DNA of 64,000 nt from Clostridiaceae bacterium M8S5 (GCA_029227815.1 CP118523.1:496001-560000), one strand, 5' to 3'. Positions 17,123 to 26,138 are shown, counted from the first letter of the stretch. Notes: generated from the sequence alone by a model not told the origin. Made by a program: numbers and translations.

Positions 17123-17222
17123 AATTTACAAGTATCCATTATTATCAACTGCTCTTATGTTTACAATAAGTGTTAGTAGGTTCATATATACGTTATCAAC
17201 TGAATTTCCTATTGACCATTAG
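17103..17222 (+). CDS. 39-residue peptide, candidate Phr-like signalling propeptide
   Basis: Too short for most gene finders. The ATG at 17103 overlaps the 3' end of the TPR gene in another frame and is preceded by GAGGGGGTG. The product starts MKKILTKIYKYPLLSTALMF, continues with a hydrophobic stretch (TISVSRFIYTL), and ends STEFPIDH. A basic N-terminus, a hydrophobic core and a polar, proline-containing C-terminus are what one expects of a secreted propeptide whose C-terminal 5-10 residues become the signal. The TAG at 17220 is followed within 30 bases by a strong terminator. Function is inferred; a chance ORF is possible but unlikely given the start signals. Confidence 0.65.
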   Translation: MKKILTKIYKYPLLSTALMFTISVSRFIYTLSTEFPIDH

Positions 17223-17250
17223 TACTTAAAGTATTACTACAATAGCAACA

Positions 17251-17287
17251 AACAGCACTTATAAATTATTAAGTGCTGTTTTCTTTT
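17251..17287 (+). terminator. Terminator of the TPR/peptide cassette
   Basis: AACAGCACTTA (17251-17261) pairs with TAAGTGCTGTT (17270-17280): 11 bp, 8-nt loop, then TTTTCTTTT. Confidence 0.9.
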
Positions 17288-17583
17288 GTAGCTTTATATT
17301 GAGAGACAATTTGTCTCATAAAAGATTATATAGATAATATTAGAGTGCTTCCTTAATTTTTTAGAAAAAAAGCTAAAGGACAACAAAAAATAGTGAAAAG
17401 TTAATGAAATAAATATAAAAAAGAAAACTCTTAATTACCACCATCAAGTAATCTAAACATTATGCAAGTATATTAGGATTGGGGTAAGCTATCTTCATGT
17501 AAACCTTTATTTGCACATATTATTTATTATTGATATGATTTTTGCTATATTATATAGTATAGTTAAATATTGAGGTGAGACAT

Positions 17584-18390
17584 ATGAATCAGTCAAAAGT
17601 AACAAAGCTAAAAATAATAAATAAAAATAACCTAAAACTTAATTGTGTGATAGATATGGTAGAAGAACCAATTGCAATATTGATAATAGTTCATGGTTTT
17701 GGAGAATATTTAGAAAAATATGATCATGTGAAAGATGCATTCAATAACCTTGGGTATGGAGTATGTAGATTTGATATAAGAGGGCATGGAATGTCTGAAG
17801 GAGAAAGAGGACATTTGGAATTATTTGATGATTTCATAAAAGATACAGATGATATAGTTGATTATATAAAAAGAGAATACGAGGGGATACCTATAATTAT
17901 GATAGGGCATAGTATGGGTGGATTAATAACAGCACTTTATGGGATAAAGCATGGTGATAAAATATTAGGTCAAGTTCTTTTAGCATCGGCAACATCAGAG
18001 CCAAAACAGTCAAGAGGAGTAAAAGGAAGAATACTTAAATCAATAAACAGATTTGCGCCTAAAATTAAAATCAAAAATCCCGTTGCTAGAGATGAATTAG
18101 AATTAAAGAGTGTTACACTAAATTTTTATGTTCAGTTTTTAGTACATGCTATAACAATGTTGAACAATAATTTAAATAAATATCGCTGTCCATGTTTTAT
18201 AATGCATGGAGAGGAAGATAAATTAATAGACAAAAATGCTTCTATAGAGTTTTATAGTAATATATCATCACAAGATAAAGAAATCAAAATTTATGAGGGA
18301 ATGAAGCATGTTTTGTTGAAAGATATATATGAAGTATACCAAGATATACATATATGGATTAGCAAGAGAATAAACCACAAAGAAAATTAA
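17584..18390 (+). CDS. Alpha/beta hydrolase, monoacylglycerol lipase/lysophospholipase type
   Basis: This is a 268-residue hydrolase of the serine aminopeptidase S33/lysophospholipase group. The oxyanion region is VHGFGEY, then FDIRGHGMSEG. The nucleophile elbow is GHSMGG (Ser110), the acidic residue is in MHGEEDKLID, and the catalytic His is in EGMKHVLL. I start at the ATG at 17584, six bases after GAGGTG; the GTG nine bases upstream overlaps that ribosome binding site. There is no signal peptide, so it is cytoplasmic. It lies 15 nt before the second radical SAM gene and is probably cotranscribed with it. The lipid or ester substrate is not readable. Confidence 0.88.
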   Translation: MNQSKVTKLKIINKNNLKLNCVIDMVEEPIAILIIVHGFGEYLEKYDHVKDAFNNLGYGVCRFDIRGHGMSEGERGHLELFDDFIKDTDDIVDYIKREYEGIPIIMIGHSMGGLITALYGIKHGDKILGQVLLASATSEPKQSRGVKGRILKSINRFAPKIKIKNPVARDELELKSVTLNFYVQFLVHAITMLNNNLNKYRCPCFIMHGEEDKLIDKNASIEFYSNISSQDKEIKIYEGMKHVLLKDIYEVYQDIHIWISKRINHKEN

Positions 18391-18405
18391 AGGAGAATAT
18401 ATTAT

Positions 18406-19275
18406 ATGAGATATGAAGGTGCAGTTTATAGGCCACCAAGTGAGGCAAACAGCTTAATTATCCAAGTTACTATAGGGTGTTCCCATAATAAATGTACATT
18501 TTGCAGTATGTATAAGGATAAGAAGTTTAGAGTAAGAGAGCAAGATAAGATACTTGAGGATTTAAGGGAGATGAGAGAGTACTATAAGCATGTTAAAAGG
18601 ATTTTTCTTGCAGATGGAAATGCACTTGTTTTAAAAACAGAAGTACTAAAGAATATACTTTCTAATATAAAAGAGATTTTTCCAGAGTGTGATAGAGTAG
18701 GTGTGTACTCAGCTCCAAAAGATATATTAGGTAAATCAGTAAACGAACTAAAGGAGTTACATGAGTTAGGCTTAGATATAGCTTATCTAGGTATAGAATC
18801 TGGCAATGATGAAGTATTAAAGGTAATAAATAAAGGGGTAACTAGCCAGCAGATGATAAAAGCAGGGCAAAGAATAGTTGAGTCAGGGATCAAACTTTCA
18901 GTCATGATAATTTCAGGTCTCGGAGGAACAAGTAAATGGCGAGATCACGCTATTGATTCAGCAAAAGTAGTAAGTGCTATCAATCCACAATATGTTGCAC
19001 TACTTACATTACTGATAAATAAAAGCTCTGAAATGAGTGAAAAAATAGAAAAAGGTGAAATGAAACTTCTTTCTCCAAAAGAAATTATGTTAGAAACTAA
19101 AATGTTTATAGAAAATCTTGAGCTTGAACATTGTGTATTTAGAAGTAATCATGCTTCAAATTATGTTGCATTAGGCGGAGTTCTTCCACAAGATAAAGGC
19201 ATATTATTAACGGAAATAAATGAATCTCTTAAAGAAAATTTTGATTATAAAGATGAGTTTATGAGGAGATTATAG
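18406..19275 (+). CDS. Radical SAM protein, second of two paralogues
   Basis: This 289-residue protein matches the one at 13878 over its full length, with roughly four of five residues identical by eye. It has the same GCSHNKCTFCSMYK cluster motif and the same C-terminal FRSNHASNYV and FDYKDEFMRRL. AAAGGAG precedes the ATG. It follows the alpha/beta hydrolase by 15 nt, whereas the first copy is alone. The substrate is unknown. The identical length and strong similarity suggest duplication, with the intervening 3.6 kb inserted or assembled later. Confidence 0.85.
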   Translation: MRYEGAVYRPPSEANSLIIQVTIGCSHNKCTFCSMYKDKKFRVREQDKILEDLREMREYYKHVKRIFLADGNALVLKTEVLKNILSNIKEIFPECDRVGVYSAPKDILGKSVNELKELHELGLDIAYLGIESGNDEVLKVINKGVTSQQMIKAGQRIVESGIKLSVMIISGLGGTSKWRDHAIDSAKVVSAINPQYVALLTLLINKSSEMSEKIEKGEMKLLSPKEIMLETKMFIENLELEHCVFRSNHASNYVALGGVLPQDKGILLTEINESLKENFDYKDEFMRRL

Positions 19276-19385
19276 ATATATTGTTTGCAATATAGATACA
19301 ATTGGATTTAATCAGTTTGTAATATAAGCATAATATATCCCGTGATATACTATTATAGTAATTATTAGAAAAGGGATGGTGAAAG

Positions 19386-20810
19386 ATGATAAAAAAAATA
19401 TTTATAGTTGGAGTAGTTGTATTGCTTGCTTTTATACTAGCTACAATGAGCTTTGGAGGGTCTGATTTTTATATAGTGCATGACGATCAAGATTACATAT
19501 ATTTAAAACAAAATAATCAGATAACAAAGATACATAAAAGTTTATATCATGATAGAGAATACATGACAAAGCAAGAACAAATTGATGTGTTAAATGAAGC
19601 TAAAAAACCTAGAAATTCAGAGATACAAGGAGAGAGTGTGCCGGATGAAAATATAAAAATTATAGACAACATATTATATCATAATGAGATTAAAATAATG
19701 GACATTGGTGAGTATATTGACTATAATAATCGATTTTATGAGATATATGAAAACGACAGCATTGCTAGTGAGACTAGAGATAAAAAGATAGATGCAATTA
19801 ACGAGGGCAAGAGACTTAAAGTAATAAAATTTACAACTAATACGCAAAAGGTTAAGAAAAGTCCAATAAAAGTTTCAGTTTACAGATACAAAATAAATGA
19901 AGAGCAAATATTATATAAAATTAGTACAAGTGCCGCGATGTACAACGATTACTCAGTTGCATTAGCTGATATTGTGCTAACAAATAAGACAGGTGATACG
20001 ATAGCTAAGTTTCCTAGTCCAGAAGGATTTGGTGCTAGAAAATGTTTTGTTAATGATAACGGGATCATTTTCCTTTACGGAAAAATCCACTATGGAGGTA
20101 TTCACAATGATGGTGGGTCTGTTATTAAAATAGCTTATAAAGAAGAAACGAAACAATACACAATGAAAAATATAAAAGATAGTTTTGATTGTGAAAAATT
20201 GAGGATGTTAGGAATATACGAGGGTAAAGCTAAATTTGTATCATTAGTAGAAGAAGGCCTTAGATTTTATGAGATGGGCAAAGATGGCAAAATGGTTAAA
20301 TTAAATAATACAGTGCCAAAAGAATATGACACTGATATATACTACGGCTGCTATATAGATATAGAAGGAGAAATATTCTATATAGGTAGAGAAAGTAATA
20401 GATTGACAAATAGTACTACAGGAGATTTCACCAAACTAAGAAATTATACTAGAGTAAAATTAGATAATGATTTCGTTTGGTTTAATGAAAAGTATGGATT
20501 CCCTTTTATAGATGAAAATGATAGAACCCAAGTTCCAATTAGAGTAGTTATGGAGAAATTCGGAGCAACAGTAGAGTGGAATAATGAAAAGAGAGTAGCA
20601 ATAGTTAAGAAAGATAATATAAAGATAGAAATTCCAATAGATGAAAAATACATACTTAAAAATGGTGAGAAAATTTCAAACGACACAAAAGCTTTGGTAA
20701 AATTGGGAAGAACTTATTTACCAATTAGAGTGGTAATGGAAGCTTTTGGATGCGAAGTGAAATATGATAAAAGGTCTAATATAGTAGTTATAAAGACTTG
20801 TTTGAATTAG
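19386..20810 (+). CDS. Exported protein with C-terminal copper-amine-oxidase-N (stalk) domain
   Basis: This 474-residue protein starts with a basic, hydrophobic signal/anchor (MIKKIFIVGVVVLLAFILAT). The middle 330 residues are unrecognised and beta-rich. The C-terminal hundred residues have the PF07833 double repeat: PIRVVMEKFGATVEWNNEKR, then IKIEI, then TYLPIRVVMEAFGCEVKYD. This domain is common on surface proteins of Clostridia and probably aids cell-wall association or protein binding. The gene is monocistronic, with GGATGGTG before the ATG and a terminator at 20856. No enzymatic motif is visible in the middle part. Confidence 0.82.
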   Translation: MIKKIFIVGVVVLLAFILATMSFGGSDFYIVHDDQDYIYLKQNNQITKIHKSLYHDREYMTKQEQIDVLNEAKKPRNSEIQGESVPDENIKIIDNILYHNEIKIMDIGEYIDYNNRFYEIYENDSIASETRDKKIDAINEGKRLKVIKFTTNTQKVKKSPIKVSVYRYKINEEQILYKISTSAAMYNDYSVALADIVLTNKTGDTIAKFPSPEGFGARKCFVNDNGIIFLYGKIHYGGIHNDGGSVIKIAYKEETKQYTMKNIKDSFDCEKLRMLGIYEGKAKFVSLVEEGLRFYEMGKDGKMVKLNNTVPKEYDTDIYYGCYIDIEGEIFYIGRESNRLTNSTTGDFTKLRNYTRVKLDNDFVWFNEKYGFPFIDENDRTQVPIRVVMEKFGATVEWNNEKRVAIVKKDNIKIEIPIDEKYILKNGEKISNDTKALVKLGRTYLPIRVVMEAFGCEVKYDKRSNIVVIKTCLN

Positions 20811-20855
20811 TTAAGTTACATATATATTATGATTTGTGATAAAGTAAAAATAAAG

Positions 20856-20900
20856 AACTCCTTTCCTGAAAAGAACCATATAAGTAGAAAGGAGTTTTTT
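20856..20900 (+). terminator. Terminator after the stalk-domain protein
   Basis: AACTCCTTTC (20856-20865) pairs with GAAAGGAGTT (20887-20896), followed by T residues. Confidence 0.85.
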
Positions 20901-20934
20901 ATGATTTATGTTAAATTTATATGAGTCATATTAC

Positions 20935-20963
20935 TTGTTCATTGAGTAGTTAAATGGTATAAT
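20935..20963 (+). promoter_or_regulatory. Sigma-A-type promoter of uppP
   Basis: TTGTTC at 20935, a 17-base spacer and a perfect TATAAT at 20958, about 40 bases before the uppP start. Confidence 0.75.
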
Positions 20964-21004
20964 CTAAACGGTAATCATAAATGACATAAGAAAGGAAGCG
21001 TGAC

Positions 21005-21823
21005 ATGAGTTTTGTAGAGATATTGAAAGTAATAATATTAGGAGTAGTAGAAGGAATCACAGAATGGCTTCCAATAAGCAGTACAGGACATATGATTTTA
21101 GTTGATGAACTTATAAAGCTTGGGGTCAGCAGTGCATTTAAAGAGATGTTTTTGGTCGTTATACAGTTAGGGGCTATATTAGCAGTAGTGGTACTTTATT
21201 TCAAGAAACTATTTCCCTTTTCATATAAAGGGAGGTTGCAGGTAAAGCATAGTATAATAATACTTTGGTTTAAAATTATAGTTGCATGTGTACCAGCTGC
21301 AGTTGTAGGATTATTATATGAGGATAAAATAGATAAGTTGTTTTTTAACCATAAAACAGTATCAATTACATTAATTATTTATGGTATTTTATTTATTTTG
21401 ATTGAAAGATTTAATAAGAGCAAACCTAAAATAGTACGATTACCTCAAGTAAGCTATAGGGTAGCGTTGTTTATAGGTATATTTCAGTTACTAGCACTTA
21501 TACCGGGTACATCAAGGTCAGGTGCAACTATAATAGGTGCAATATTACTTGGAACATCTAGAACAGTAGCAGCTGAGTTCACATTCTTTTTAGCAATACC
21601 AGTTATGTTTGGTGCAAGTTTACTAAAAATATTAAAATTCGGATTAGCGTTTTCAGGGAGTGAGCTAGTAATCTTATTTATAGGGATGTTTACAGCATTT
21701 ATCGTGTCAATACTAACTATTAAATTCTTAATGGGATATATCAAGAAACATGATTTTAAGGCATTTGGATGGTACAGAATAGTATTAGGTATAATAGTCC
21801 TAATTTATTTTTACATAAACTAA
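21005..21823 (+). CDS. uppP: Undecaprenyl-diphosphatase (bacitracin resistance protein)
   Basis: This 272-residue integral membrane enzyme dephosphorylates undecaprenyl pyrophosphate to recycle the lipid carrier for peptidoglycan and other envelope polymers. Both signature regions are present: EGITEWLPISSTGH at residues 16-29 (with the catalytic Glu residues and His) and PGTSRSGATI around residue 165. About eight hydrophobic segments fit the BacA/UppP fold, and the length is typical. GAAAGGAAGCG precedes the ATG. The DMT-like gene follows by 18 nt, so the two are probably cotranscribed from the promoter at 20935. Confidence 0.95.
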   Translation: MSFVEILKVIILGVVEGITEWLPISSTGHMILVDELIKLGVSSAFKEMFLVVIQLGAILAVVVLYFKKLFPFSYKGRLQVKHSIIILWFKIIVACVPAAVVGLLYEDKIDKLFFNHKTVSITLIIYGILFILIERFNKSKPKIVRLPQVSYRVALFIGIFQLLALIPGTSRSGATIIGAILLGTSRTVAAEFTFFLAIPVMFGASLLKILKFGLAFSGSELVILFIGMFTAFIVSILTIKFLMGYIKKHDFKAFGWYRIVLGIIVLIYFYIN

Positions 21824-21841
21824 AAAAGGCATGGTGTAAAT

Positions 21842-22276
21842 ATGGTATTTGGGATAATATATTCAATAATAGCAGGAACGTTGATAAGTGTACAATCAGT
21901 GTTTAATGCTAGGCTAGGAGACAAAGTAGGTGTAATAGAAGCTACTGCTATTGTTCATGGGGTAGGATTAATAGTAGCTATCGCACTTGCAAGTTTCTTT
22001 GGTGATGGAGATATCAAAAAGATAACACAGGTAAATAAGCTATACCTCATAGGAGGCGCACTAGGAGTAATGATTATATTTTCTATTACAAAAAGTATAG
22101 GAATACTAGGAGGATCTTTTTCTATTACAATACTGTTAATAGCACAACTAATAACAATAACCGTTATAGATTTATTAGGGTTATTTGATACTCCTAAGGT
22201 CCAATTTGATTATACAAAACCACTAGGAATATTTATAATGATAGTGGGGATTGTAGTCTTTAAATTAAAGGGATAA
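21842..22276 (+). CDS. DMT-superfamily membrane protein, YdcZ/DUF606 family
   Basis: This 144-residue protein has four or five hydrophobic helices. The start IIAGTLISVQSVFNARLGDK and the ending GIFIMIVGIVVFKLKG are typical of the DUF606 (YdcZ) half-size transporters of the drug/metabolite superfamily. These usually work as homo- or heterodimers of two short proteins. No second copy lies nearby, so this would be a homodimer. The substrate is unknown. It is the second gene of the uppP unit. A weak GACCT/AGGTC hairpin with a T tract (22340-22364) may terminate the transcript. Confidence 0.82.
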   Translation: MVFGIIYSIIAGTLISVQSVFNARLGDKVGVIEATAIVHGVGLIVAIALASFFGDGDIKKITQVNKLYLIGGALGVMIIFSITKSIGILGGSFSITILLIAQLITITVIDLLGLFDTPKVQFDYTKPLGIFIMIVGIVVFKLKG

Positions 22277-22411
22277 AATATGAAGCTATAAAACATACAT
22301 AAGTTGATTATAGTACACAATAGAAAAATGGCTATTTAAGACCTAAATTAAAGGTCATTTTTTTATGGGTAAAATGTCAATGGAACAAGCTTTTGGGTAA
22401 TTTACTCTTAA

Positions 22412-22603
22412 TTTGATTTTCAGAGAGGGAAGCAAGGGGGGAGTATAGAATATAATCCTTATCAGATAGACCAAAAATGTTTCGGTACTTATTATTTTGG
22501 GGTTAATATTTACTCAGAATGTAATAGTAGTTTAAATCCTTACTGGGGTAATGAAGATACATATAAAGAACGAACATTTAAATTTGATGTTGTAGAAAAA
22601 TAA
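22412..22603 (+). pseudogene. Possible gene remnant without a start codon
   Basis: A 63-codon open frame after a TAA at 22409 encodes a coding-like sequence: SIEYNPYQIDQKCFGTYYFG, then SSLNPYWGN, ending FKFDVVEK. It has no ATG, GTG or TTG start. It looks like the C-terminal end of a lost gene. The family is not recognised. Confidence 0.35.
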
Positions 22604-22635
22604 CATACCAAGATTTAATGATAGGAAGTGAGAGT

Positions 22636-23241
22636 ATGAAAAAACAGTATAAGATTTTAATCTCAATAATGGTAGTCATAATACTTATTTTATGTTCACT
22701 GAAAATTATAGACAAACGAAAAATAAGAGAGTATGAAAATTATCTTACGTATAAAATACAAGAAGAATTTAAAGGATTAGATTCATATTTTATGCATTCG
22801 TATAATATATTAAATTCTATAGAAAATGGTGAAGAAATCCCAGTTGAATATGTGCGAAAAGTTTTGATTGAATCAATGCATATTTTTTTATATGAGCTTC
22901 AAAAGATGGATCAGTTAGTAACATTATCTGATGAAAATAATAAAAATATTATGAAAAAGAAAAATTGGGATTGTAATATAGATTATATAGAAACAATTTT
23001 TGAACATAGCTATAAAAAGTTTATAAAGGAAGGGACTGAAAAAGTAAGTAAAGAAGATTTTATTGATAAAAAAGCTATAAATGATTATTACCATATTGTC
23101 AAAGATTACATCAAATATAAAACTGAAAAATATGACAATGATAGTGATGATTTTAGATTTATACTAGAATTTAAATTCAAAGATAATTCATGGATTTATT
23201 TCTATAATGACGTTAACCAAATAATTTACCAAAAAATTTAA
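22636..23241 (+). CDS. Unknown membrane-anchored or secreted protein
   Basis: This 201-residue protein begins with a basic, hydrophobic segment (MKKQYKILISIMVVIILILC) that could be a signal or a membrane anchor. The rest is charged and mostly helical, rich in Lys, Glu, Asp and Tyr, with no motif I recognise. I choose the ATG at 22636 because AGGAAGTGAG lies just before it; an in-frame ATG at 22618 lies ahead of that site. It sits alone between a gene remnant and a strong terminator (23260-23308). Confidence 0.7.
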   Translation: MKKQYKILISIMVVIILILCSLKIIDKRKIREYENYLTYKIQEEFKGLDSYFMHSYNILNSIENGEEIPVEYVRKVLIESMHIFLYELQKMDQLVTLSDENNKNIMKKKNWDCNIDYIETIFEHSYKKFIKEGTEKVSKEDFIDKKAINDYYHIVKDYIKYKTEKYDNDSDDFRFILEFKFKDNSWIYFYNDVNQIIYQKI

Positions 23242-23259
23242 AACTTCTATACGTTATAT

Positions 23260-23308
23260 ATAAAATCGAGAAAGGATATTTAATCTTATCTCGATTTTAT
23301 ATTTTTTC
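23260..23308 (+). terminator. Terminator after the unknown protein
   Basis: ATAAAATCGAGA (23260-23271) pairs with TCTCGATTTTAT (23289-23300), a 12-bp stem followed by a T tract. Confidence 0.88.
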
Positions 23309-23513
23309 ATCTAAATACACTATCGTATAGTTTTTTTATGCTAAGTTGTTTTAATTTGAAACCGATACTATTGTCACTATTAGATAAATTATATTGCTAC
23401 TTTAATGGCGTAAACTGTAATTTTTTTACCCTAATTTCATTGCCCTAAATATTTCAACCAATAGAGTTATTAGGGAAAATAAAAGATGTTTCTTGTCGGC
23501 GAATTTGAGAGGG

Positions 23514-23820
23514 CATTTATACAAAGCTTCTATATAATTATCTACTGAGCCAGTAAGATTATCTTTATTTTCCCTTTTACCAATGAATTTCTCTTTACAA
23601 TGAGTTTTTCTTACTTACTCCAAAGGTTTACCCTAAAGAAGAATAATAAATAAACCTACTAGAAGCTGAATGACATTTGCTGTAAACGACATTGAGAGCA
23701 GTGTTTCTACATTATTATATAATCAAGAAACACTACTCTCGCAGGGTTAATCAAATGTTATTTAATGCTTCTGCACAAAAACTTACGAACCATACTCACA
23801 AAGCATGACCTAAGTACTTC
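23514..23820 (+). repeat. Long structured repeat, type A copy 2, inverted relative to 14.9 kb
   Basis: Read on the plus strand, this segment matches the reverse complement of about 14840-15115 over some 270-300 bases with many substitutions. Shared blocks include GATTATCTTT, TACCAATGAA, TTTACAAT, ACCCTAAAGAA, AACCTACTAGAAGCT and CAAAGCATGACC. The core hairpin is at 23663-23770, with the inner stem at 23694-23708 and 23726-23740. The rest of the gap 23242-23977 shows nothing else I can name. Confidence 0.78.
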
Positions 23821-23977
23821 GCTGCTTTGCGTAAGCTTAATTTTTCGTAATAGTATTAGACTTTTAAAAAATACTAAAAAGAAAACTATAAGCATATTTT
23901 TATTTGCACATTGATAAAACTTTGCAACAATATTACTGTATAATAATAGGTGTACTATGTCTAATAGGAGGAATACA

Positions 23978-24685
23978 ATGAAAAATATATTAGAGAATAA
24001 AAAGATTGTGATTGTAGAGGATGATATAAATATAGCTAAGTTAATTAGTAGAGTTCTAAAGAAAAAGCAAGCTTTTACATATATATTTACAAATGGAAAA
24101 GAAGCGTTGTCATTTGTAAAGAAAAGCAAAATAGATATGGTTTTGTTAGATATTATGTTACCTGATACCACAGGATTTGAAATGTGTAGTAGGATTTCTA
24201 GTATCTACAGTATACCAATAATAATGATTACAGCAAAATCACATATTGATGATAAGATAAGAGGATTAGAACAAGGAGCAGATGATTATATTACTAAGCC
24301 TTTTCACATAGCAGAGGTAGTTATAAGAATAGAAAAATTACTAAAAAGAGTACATGGTAGTAAAAAGATACATAGTTTAATGCAAATAGCTGACAATATA
24401 GTACTTTTAGAAGAAGAGCATAAGGTAAAAGTTGATAACAAACATATAAAGCTAAATCCTAAGGAATACGAACTTCTAGTTTTTCTTATCAATAACAGTA
24501 ATCAAGTACTAACTAGAGAGCAAATATTAGATAAAGTATGGGGAATTGATTTTTATGGTGATATCAGAACCGTTGATGTAAATGTTCAAAGACTGAGGAA
24601 AAAGCTCAAACTGACTAAAGAGAAGTCATTGATTGAGACAGTATTTAAAATAGGATACAAAATGAACATTAGTATTGGAGATTAG
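23978..24685 (+). CDS. OmpR/PhoB-family response regulator
   Basis: This 235-residue response regulator has the acidic pair in IVEDD, the phosphoacceptor Asp58 in DMVLLDIMLPD, and Lys in DDYITKPF. The C-terminal winged helix includes LNPKEYELLVFL and VDVNVQRLRKKL. I start at the ATG at 23978, preceded by AGGAGG; an in-frame ATG at 23957 lies upstream of that site. Its kinase begins one base after its stop. Together with the following beta-propeller-like exported protein they may form a sensory unit of unknown stimulus. Confidence 0.93.
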   Translation: MKNILENKKIVIVEDDINIAKLISRVLKKKQAFTYIFTNGKEALSFVKKSKIDMVLLDIMLPDTTGFEMCSRISSIYSIPIIMITAKSHIDDKIRGLEQGADDYITKPFHIAEVVIRIEKLLKRVHGSKKIHSLMQIADNIVLLEEEHKVKVDNKHIKLNPKEYELLVFLINNSNQVLTREQILDKVWGIDFYGDIRTVDVNVQRLRKKLKLTKEKSLIETVFKIGYKMNISIGD

Positions 24686-24686
24686 T

Positions 24687-26138
24687 ATGAGGATGTCAAT
24701 AAAAACAAAGACTTTTATGTTTTATATTATAATTAGTGTTGCAGTATTTTTAAGCTTTAATGTCATAGTTACAAGTAAGCTTAAATCCAATAATAAAAAA
24801 ATAGTAATTAACGATATGAAAGAACTAAAAGAAAGAACACTGAATTATATAAATGAAACAAGAGTATTTTTAAATAAAAATGTAGATTTTAAAAATAAAG
24901 ATGCAGTAAAAGAGTTGCGTTTTGATCTAAGTGAGAGTTTTAATGAGCAATTGATTATATATATAAATGGAGAAACAATATCAGAATTTGCCCCACTGTA
25001 TTTAAACTATGATTTTAAAGAGACCAGTTTCTTAAACAAAGATGAAAATATAGTAGCCTTTGATATAAATTACTTTAAAGATAAAGCAGTAGTTGATTTT
25101 CCAATAAAGTTAAATAAAAATAATACAGATGTAGTAATAAGGTATTTTGTTGATTATACAGATATGCTAATTACAGAAAGAAAAATACAGACTGTCATAT
25201 TTGTACTATCATTTGTATTTTCACTATTAATAATAATCCTATCAATGGTAAATTCAAATAATTTACTAAAAAAGGTATTTAAGATTAAAGATTTTACTAA
25301 GAACATAATAGACAATGATTTTAGTAGTGAGCTATGTATTTCATCAAAAGATGAAATGGGAGAGCTATCAGATGATTTAAATGAGATGAAAAAAAGAATA
25401 AGTGAGCAGATAGAGACTATAAAAAAAGATAGAGATGAAATAAAGAAAATAAGTAGTTACAAAAAGACGTTTTATGATAGTGTAACTCACGAACTAAAAA
25501 CTCCTATTACAAATATAATGGGATATTCAGAATTATTACTGGAAGAGCTTGATGACGACTTTCATGATATTGAAGCGATTAAAATCATAAACCAAGAGAG
25601 TTATAGACTATTAAAGTTGGTCAAAAGTATATTAGATATGTCTTTTTACAATGAAGTTAATTTATATAAAAATAAAGAATTATTTGATTTGAATCAATTA
25701 GTAAATAGCATTACCTCAAAAATGAAGTTCAAGGCAAATAAATTTTCGGTTTCAATTATAAATAATATACATGAGAAGCTAATTATAAATGAAAACAAAG
25801 ATGCTATTAAAGCTATATTGATAAATCTTATTGATAACAGTATAAAGTACAATAAAATGAATGGAAGCATAACTATATCTGCAACCAAAATAGACAATAG
25901 TATAGAATTATCTATAGAAGATACCGGACTTGGTATATCGAAAGAAGATCTTAATAAGATATTCAAACCATTTTATAAAGTTAAGGAAGTAGACAATTAT
26001 TTTCAAAGTAGTGGCTTAGGCCTTGCAATAGTAGATAGTATTGCGAAATTAATAGGTGCTAAAATAATAGTGACAAGTGATATAGGTATCGGAACAATCA
26101 TAATAATAAAAATTCCATTTGATAAAACTCTGCAATAA
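24687..26138 (+). CDS. Membrane sensor histidine kinase
   Basis: This kinase of about 483 residues has a first membrane segment at about residues 8-25 and an extracytoplasmic sensor of roughly 140 residues. A second membrane segment (TVIFVLSFVFSLLIIILSMV) and a HAMP-like linker follow. The H-box is SVTHELKTPITNIMGYSELL. The ATPase motifs are NLIDNSIKYNK (N), DTGLGIS (G1) and SSGLGLAIV (G2). I choose the ATG at 24687, with GGAG six bases upstream; a TTG at 24675 inside the regulator gene is less likely. It is paired with the response regulator at 23978. The signal is unknown. Confidence 0.93.
   Translation: MRMSIKTKTFMFYIIISVAVFLSFNVIVTSKLKSNNKKIVINDMKELKERTLNYINETRVFLNKNVDFKNKDAVKELRFDLSESFNEQLIIYINGETISEFAPLYLNYDFKETSFLNKDENIVAFDINYFKDKAVVDFPIKLNKNNTDVVIRYFVDYTDMLITERKIQTVIFVLSFVFSLLIIILSMVNSNNLLKKVFKIKDFTKNIIDNDFSSELCISSKDEMGELSDDLNEMKKRISEQIETIKKDRDEIKKISSYKKTFYDSVTHELKTPITNIMGYSELLLEELDDDFHDIEAIKIINQESYRLLKLVKSILDMSFYNEVNLYKNKELFDLNQLVNSITSKMKFKANKFSVSIINNIHEKLIINENKDAIKAILINLIDNSIKYNKMNGSITISATKIDNSIELSIEDTGLGISKEDLNKIFKPFYKVKEVDNYFQSSGLGLAIVDSIAKLIGAKIIVTSDIGIGTIIIIKIPFDKTLQ

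Noticed and set aside
23758..24171. Minus-strand ORF of 137 codons across the repeat end and the response regulator start
   Set aside because: It overlaps the regulator's coding sequence and has no start signal or family features.
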